Assembly (NCBI RefSeq): GCF_005239225.2
Contig: NC_133300.1
Coordinates: forward strand, 13,483,875-13,547,874
From: Populus alba
Lineage: Eukaryota; Streptophyta; Magnoliopsida; Malpighiales; Salicaceae
Reading direction: 5' to 3'
DNA: 64,000 nucleotides
Below, in pieces: positions 58,796 through 64,000 of the stretch; the first letter of the stretch is position 1, and every line of letters begins with the position of its first letter. The notes under the pieces were generated by a model. That model made no database searches, was not told the origin of the DNA, and was given only the letters and a program-made list of their open reading frames with translations. Made by a program: the position numbers and the translations under genes.

Positions 58796-60569
58796 TATCA
58801 AAGTATGGAGGCCTTTTTGATGTGTTTTTTTTTACATAAAAAAATCTAAATGTAAATAAAAAAACTCATATAAGCATCTAATTAAATAAATCAATAATCA
58901 TATGTGCAAATAAATAAATAAAATATCATTAACAATAACTAAAATCAAGAGATAGATATAGATCAAGATATTCGATCCTATAATTTATAACATTTACTCG
59001 GTTATGTTTAATGATTTTATTTTACTAAAACAACTTTTTTATTCAATCAAACAATAACAAAAATAAACAGACATGTTATTGATTGAATAAATAAAAGAAG
59101 AAAAAATCATCGAAGGCTGAACATATTATAAATATTATTTAAAAATAAATATTTTTTATTTTTTTAAAAAAGTCCATCTATATAAAACAAAAAAAATATA
59201 TAGATAAATTAGAATAATATCCTTAAAAATTAAACACATACAAATAGTATTTTTTTTAAAAAAAAATACACAAACAAAACTCTATTCAAAACAAGCTAAA
59301 GAAGCAAAATAAAAAAGCACGGAGGAGGGATATTAATTGAAATATAAATTAAAAAGGTATTAAAAAAAGACATAACAAAGTACCAATTAGAATAACAACC
59401 AAAATTAGAATAAGAAAAATAAGAAAAACATGTGGTCTGGTACTATTCATCTTCTTCTTTATTTTTTCACTCGAAAGCTACTTAGGTGGCTATTTTTTCA
59501 AAGTATTTAATACTTCATCTCTCAAATAAACTAGACAAATCATACACCACCATGATGGTCCGACACTTGACCATACCACTATATGGATCTTTTTGATTGA
59601 TTAACACCACAACGACCACAATGCCGCCCCAAAAAAGCAAACTTAGACAGCCTTGAGTTGCCAAAATTTGACAGTTCATCATGACAACTTTGAACCAATA
59701 GTTGGGATCCTTTCGGTTCGAATCAAGGGATAATATTTGGCACCAGTAAATAAAAAATATCTCTCTTCCACCCCCTATAAATAGGAGTGCATTCCATATC
59801 TTGAGCAGGAAGAAATCAAGGTCCAAAGTTAGTAAAAAAACCAGCCCCCTACCCCCAATTTATGTTTTCTTTTTTCCTACAACTTTCAACCACTCCCTTT
59901 GTCACGCCTAAGTCGTAGTTGCCGCCACACACCAGACTTCCTAGCACCACCAGGAACACCTTTGGTAGCTATTCTCATCCGACCAGCTGAGCCTTCTTCT
60001 TCCTAAAACCTGATGGTGGTGGCCATTGCATGTAGAATTTTGCATGCAATGGCCAAATAATTAACCTCATGGTCACTAGGCTGGGCCAATGACCATGCGA
60101 GCCTAGGCTGGACCGGATCCAGTCCACTTAAAAAAACAAATGTTGTTGGGCCTCAACTGACCCAACTAAATGTTGTTGTTCCGCATTAGAACCTAATGCT
60201 CTTGGGTCCTGTGTCCACACCCAACTCTAATGAGTTCGGATTGCATCCAGAACCAAGGCTTTAGGGTCTGGCGTTCAAGAGGGCCAAAGCACTTGGGTCT
60301 GGTGTTGCAGCTAAATCCACTTAAACTTGGGTAAGTTTATTATCATTATTAATATTAAAAATATTATTATTTGTACTATAAATTTTCTTATTTTTATTAT
60401 AATTAATATTGCTAATATAATAATTAATAAATTTGAAAAAATATATTATTAATATTGAAAAAAATAATACATTTTATTTGAAGGCTAAAATTAAGAATTA
60501 CTACCGAAAAAAACATAAATTTGATATGAAAGGTAAAATCAATTATTAATATTATATAATATGATGAAT
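58796..60569. other. Foreign 1.8 kb segment separating the two LINE parts
   Basis: It does not read as LINE. The left part is A/T low-complexity (58800-59400). The 103-codon minus frame at 59515-59826 has no recognisable domain. 59840-60330 is more GC-rich and holds related phrases (CTTGGGTCCTGTGTCCAC, TTAGGGTCTGGCGTTCA, CTTGGGTCTGGTGTTGCA) at about 60203, 60261 and 60290. It may be a later insertion. Confidence 0.45.
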
Positions 60570-61220
60570 ATAGTTTTTGCAACCCTTGGCCTTTGCTGAG
60601 ATGTGGAAGAAGCGAGTGTTTCTGTCCCCCCAACTTGAGCCAATACTATCTAGCCTTTTGTCTCCATATAGATTCTACATATCTGCGGAGTTTTCATTAT
60701 TTATCTTTAAGCTCATATACCCTTTTTCCTTTTAGAGTCAGACAACCCTCCACTTTTAACCTAATCCTTGAGATTCTGGATAGAAGACTGAAGATTTTGT
60801 AGAGCTTAGTCCTGATTCCCAAACACAGTTTTATTCCACTTTTATAACTTTAGCCTCAAAGCATTGATTCTTCCAATCACCTGAAAGTCACCAGGGATAT
60901 CTCACACAATATCCTCCCACAAGACCTTGAGGGTCTTATGGAAGGAATGGGCCATGAGCCAACAGTCCAGACATTTAAAAGGTTTCCATCTCCAGTGAGC
61001 TTGTTCTTTCCTAACAAGCAGGGGACAATGATCTGAAAAGCCATGATCTAAACAGATTAGTTTCAAAGAACTAAAATGAGACAAGCATTATGTGTGAGCA
61101 AACACTCTATCCAACCTACTCATGGAGCCACCTTTAAATTAGGTAAACCTATGATTCCCTAGTGGGTATTCAACCAAATCACAACCATCAATGAAAACTT
61201 GGAACTCTGAGGCCCCGCAC
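60570..61220 (-). mobile_element. LINE endonuclease and linker remnant
   Basis: On the minus strand the right end reads FIDGCDLVEYPLG, then SRLDRVFAHT, then LDHGFSDHCPLLV, WKPFKCLDCWL and FHKTLKVLW, the C-terminal half of the apurinic-like endonuclease of plant LINE ORF2. The linker continues in broken frames (KWNKTVFGNQD and a TETLASS stretch) to about 60570. Stops interrupt it. It is in the same orientation as, and 5' of, the RT remnant, so both probably come from one element. Confidence 0.75.
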
Positions 61221-61226
61221 CTTTAA

Positions 61227-61625
61227 CATTTATTTAATTGAAATTTTGACTTCTTAGTTTTTTTATTTGGTTACTATAGGATTTTTCATTAATTTTGAGA
61301 ATAACTTGGTTGTTTTGAGTCTTTTTATTTGTCGTTTTTTATTAAATTTATCTTCTAAAAAAATATTTTTATTTTTTTAATTTAATTTAATTAGTTGATT
61401 AAATATAAGAATGAGATGTTCATTTTATGATATTTTGTTAGTTTATTTTTTTTTCAGTTTCATCATTCGTCATTTATTTAATTGGAGACCGAGCTTCATT
61501 ATTTTTTTTTGTTTTGTTTAGCTTCCTATAGGATTATTTACTTATTTTGAAAAATAACCTTGATTATTTTGAGTCTTTTTAATTTATTATTCTTTGTTAA
61601 ATTTAGTATTTTAAAAATAACCTTG
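61227..61625. repeat. Two-unit degenerate repeat, period about 244 bp
   Basis: CATTTATTTAATTG(A/G) begins units at 61227 and 61471. Both then contain CTATAGGATT, TTTTGAGTCTTTTTA and TTAAATTTA-like words in the same order. Confidence 0.6.
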
Positions 61626-61857
61626 ATTATGAAAATACCGATGGAATTAAGTGGGTAATATCTTTTTTGGCATGCTTTTTTTGTTTATAAATTCAACGGT
61701 TGTTTTATTACCGAGTGACCACACATCGCTAGTGATAATTTTTTGATGAAGTATTTCTGTCCGTGAGCTTATTGGTAAAATTGATGCCAACAGACTAAAA
61801 GTATAAATATCAATAAAATATTGCATCGGTAAATTTAAAAATTCTGGTAGCGGATGA
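61626..61857 (-). mobile_element. CACTA-type terminus (right end only)
   Basis: Read on the minus strand it starts CGCTACCAGAATTTTT, one base off the CACTACCAGAAAATT terminus, and continues with subterminal motifs (TACCGATGCAAT, TTTTACCAATAAG). ACCGATGGAATT lies at its far end. It looks like a decayed end of the same superfamily as the element at 27.5 kb. Confidence 0.55.
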
Positions 61858-63252
61858 ACGGATACGACTAGCCAACCAAAGTTAGCTTGTAAGTTCTTCT
61901 AGGTTTATTGGTTAACAAAAGACCATTGTTATGATAAAACCAATTGATGCCTTTTTTCGAGAACTTCAAGACAGAGGAGGCACTCAAGATTGTTAATTAC
62001 TTGTTCCCCTCTCCAGAGAGTTTTGTCACACCTTTCAATTACTTGTTTTTAAAGTACTCGAGGATGGAACTCGATATTCAAGGGGTTTGCGACAGGGTAA
62101 ATTTCTTGTGCTAGTCTTACTTCTTCTATAAGAGTTTCAACCTAAGCTACATTTGTGATATTTGGGGATTTAACAAGGATGAAAATGGGATGATTCCAGT
62201 AGGAGAAGTCAGGAAAAGTGGGAGCATAAACCGATAAAACATCAAACCACCGGAAGCTAAAAGAAAACATGACTTCTTTTTTTAGTTACTATTTTGTTAG
62301 GAGTCGTCATGATCCTCCATTTGCTTGGGAGACCTGTTGTTTGTGGAATAACCAAAGAGCAAGTTCCTTAAAGCCCAAGGAAAACGCTAGAAATGGAAGA
62401 AGCCACAGTTAAGGTGTTCTGTCTTCAATAAATCTCAAGTGACTTAAGGGTTTTCCTGATGAATTGATTCTTTATGAGGTGTCGCATTAAACTTATATTT
62501 TCAATATTCAATAAATATCTCTTGGTCTTGCATTAGGAAAAGAAAAACAAAAGAAAATAAGATTAAGGTGCTTTTCCCAAGAGTATTAAATTACAGTTTC
62601 ATGCCAGCTCGTAATAAGACAACAGACTGTCAACAAAAGAGATTTGGCATACTTGTCTTGATCATGATAGCACAGCAGATTGAGTGAGCTCTCAATCTCT
62701 GTCTTTAAAGAACAAGGATCGTGAATATTTTAGAAAAGCCTATAATACTAGTGGATCTTCTTACTAGTTTCTCAGTTTGTCCATCATCAAGCTTCAGTTT
62801 AATGAAACTCCCTTTCTCCAGCACAGGTCAAAACATTGATACCAAGCACTAGAAGCGATGATATAGAATATATATAGTCGATCCTTAAGGTGCAATACAT
62901 CTCTATCCACCTTTAACAAAGATGACAAGAAAAACGGATGGGGAACTGCATGCAAAATCATAAATATAAACTAAAGCATTCCTTAATTAGCTGATCCATT
63001 ACAATAATTTAAACTGGTAAATAAAAGGTCACGAATCTACAGGAATAACAACAAGTACGTATCGAGAAAGGTCATTTATGAAAGATAATATAGTAGGCTA
63101 TTAACAAGAAAGTAAGTGAATACTATACTTCATGATATAACGTCGAATTCACGGGCTTTAGCAGTTATTAATATCTGCTTCCTTAATTTTCTTGGAACAT
63201 CAAGGGGACGACAAGGATGAAGTTTTTTATTCCAGGTGATCCTACTCAGTCT
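61858..63252. other. Unclassified interval
   Basis: No gene is supported. The composition is less AT-rich than neighbouring repeats, so degraded transposon coding DNA is likely, but I could not match any reading frame to a family. Confidence 0.3.
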
Positions 63253-64000
63253 TGTTGGGGAATCTGGACCGGTGATGTACTGATAATTGCTCATTGGAGG
63301 GTAAGCACACTGATACAATATTTAACGTGGTTCGACAAACCGCCTACATCCACGGGAGAGTCAATATTATTAGAGATAGAGAAATGATACAAAACAAATA
63401 CATGGAGGAGGAGGATCACTTCACTCAAACTCAACTCCCAGCTCTCATTGCTGCCCTTATAGCTGCTGCAATGGCAACAAGGCTGTTATCATTGTAGCCC
63501 TTCACTTTCTCTCTTAGTCTCTCTACTGCACTCACAATCTCTCTCATTTTATTGCTCTCTCTCGGTGCTTATTTATAGGCAAGAATGGTGCCACCGGCTC
63601 CAGCTTTTCTTCAACAATGGTGGCTGCCAACCTTTGACATTTGGGATAGGTGCACATGGTTGGTGGAGCTCCAGCTGCAGCTGCTGCATTTATCAATGGA
63701 CGGTGCCGTCCATTAATGGTTGCTGCACATTAATGGGAACAAACCCAACAATCACCTTCTTTGCCATTCATGTGGGGCAATTGTCCTCTTGCTTCTTCAG
63801 CACATGCTTGCATCTTGCAGTTCTTCCAAGCTTACCATTCCGAGAGTGTCTTTGGCCAAGTTTACAGGTACTTGCCACACCTTTCAGTCACCAAAGCACA
63901 CCTTTGCTCACACCAAAGGATCACTTCAACAAGATGGTCTCCCACATCACATCTAAAGAGTGTTAACGCTTATCTCTGGAACACAACATTCCCCTTCGAG
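63253..64000 (-). mobile_element. LTR of a copia-like retrotransposon (partial, minus orientation)
   Basis: In minus orientation it shows a TATA box (TATAAATA, 63570-63577), then GA-rich R-like DNA with AATAAAAT (63545-63552), then TCGAACCACGTTAAAT, the same U5 motif as in the LTR palindrome at 5.5-6.3 kb. The U5 end may be CCCCAACA at 63253-63260. No PBS follows, so it is a solo or truncated LTR. The other end was not found before the window stops. The 133-codon plus frame at 63565-63966 is probably chance. Confidence 0.55.

Noticed and set aside
63565..63966. 133-codon plus frame as a secreted cysteine-rich protein
   Set aside because: It lies within a minus-oriented LTR U3 region, starts inside the TATA area and has no signal peptide followed by a conserved cysteine pattern.

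Overview
The window is plant nuclear DNA. It has intron-containing genes, plant-only families (a DYW-type PPR protein, a Q-type C2H2 protein, an F-box/LRR protein), AT-rich intergenic DNA full of decayed transposons, and GT-AG introns. A recurrent AT-rich MITE-like repeat and several degenerate tandem repeats look like those of Salicaceae, so Populus or a close relative is my inference; nothing in the window proves the genus.

Layout. 0-8 kb, minus strand: an intronless PPR-DYW organelle RNA editing factor, then a two-exon U1-type zinc-finger gene whose 3.3 kb intron holds an LTR-derived long inverted repeat. 8-14.5 kb: no complete gene, a ~113 bp degenerate tandem repeat and a Ty1/copia pol fragment. 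14.5-16.2 kb (minus): a five-finger C2H2 transcription factor. 20.3-22.3 kb (minus): a SANT/Myb-like nuclear protein with an exact internal 36 bp duplication and probable 5'-leader introns. 24-29 kb: a dimeric tandem repeat and a broken CACTA transposon. 30.1-31.6 kb (minus): UDP-glucose 6-dehydrogenase with a 5'UTR intron, a TATA box and a long TC microsatellite upstream. 32.6-42.8 kb: gene-free repeat DNA with several MITE-like copies. 43.2-46.3 kb (plus): an eight-exon TPX2-like microtubule protein gene with mitosis-specific (MSA) promoter elements. 46.6-50.2 kb: tandem duplications and repeats. 50.5-52.1 kb (plus): ribosomal protein eS19 (RPS19), four exons, one intron with a GC donor, and a telo-box/site II promoter. 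52.8-57 kb: local duplications, a NAC C-terminal fragment and an F-box/LRR gene whose upstream region is duplicated on the far side of the NAC fragment. 58-61.2 kb (minus): a LINE split into reverse transcriptase and endonuclease parts. 61.2-64 kb: a CACTA terminus and part of an LTR.

The seven intact genes look like independent plant housekeeping or regulatory loci: organelle RNA editing, transcription, chromatin, cell-wall sugar supply, mitotic spindle, translation and ubiquitin ligation. They do not form a pathway or cluster. I found no undescribed biological system. The most unusual items are the intronic LTR palindrome, the dimeric tandem array, the duplicated F-box upstream region around a NAC fragment, and the GC-AG intron. 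Exon boundaries were assigned by eye from splice consensus and reading-frame continuity.
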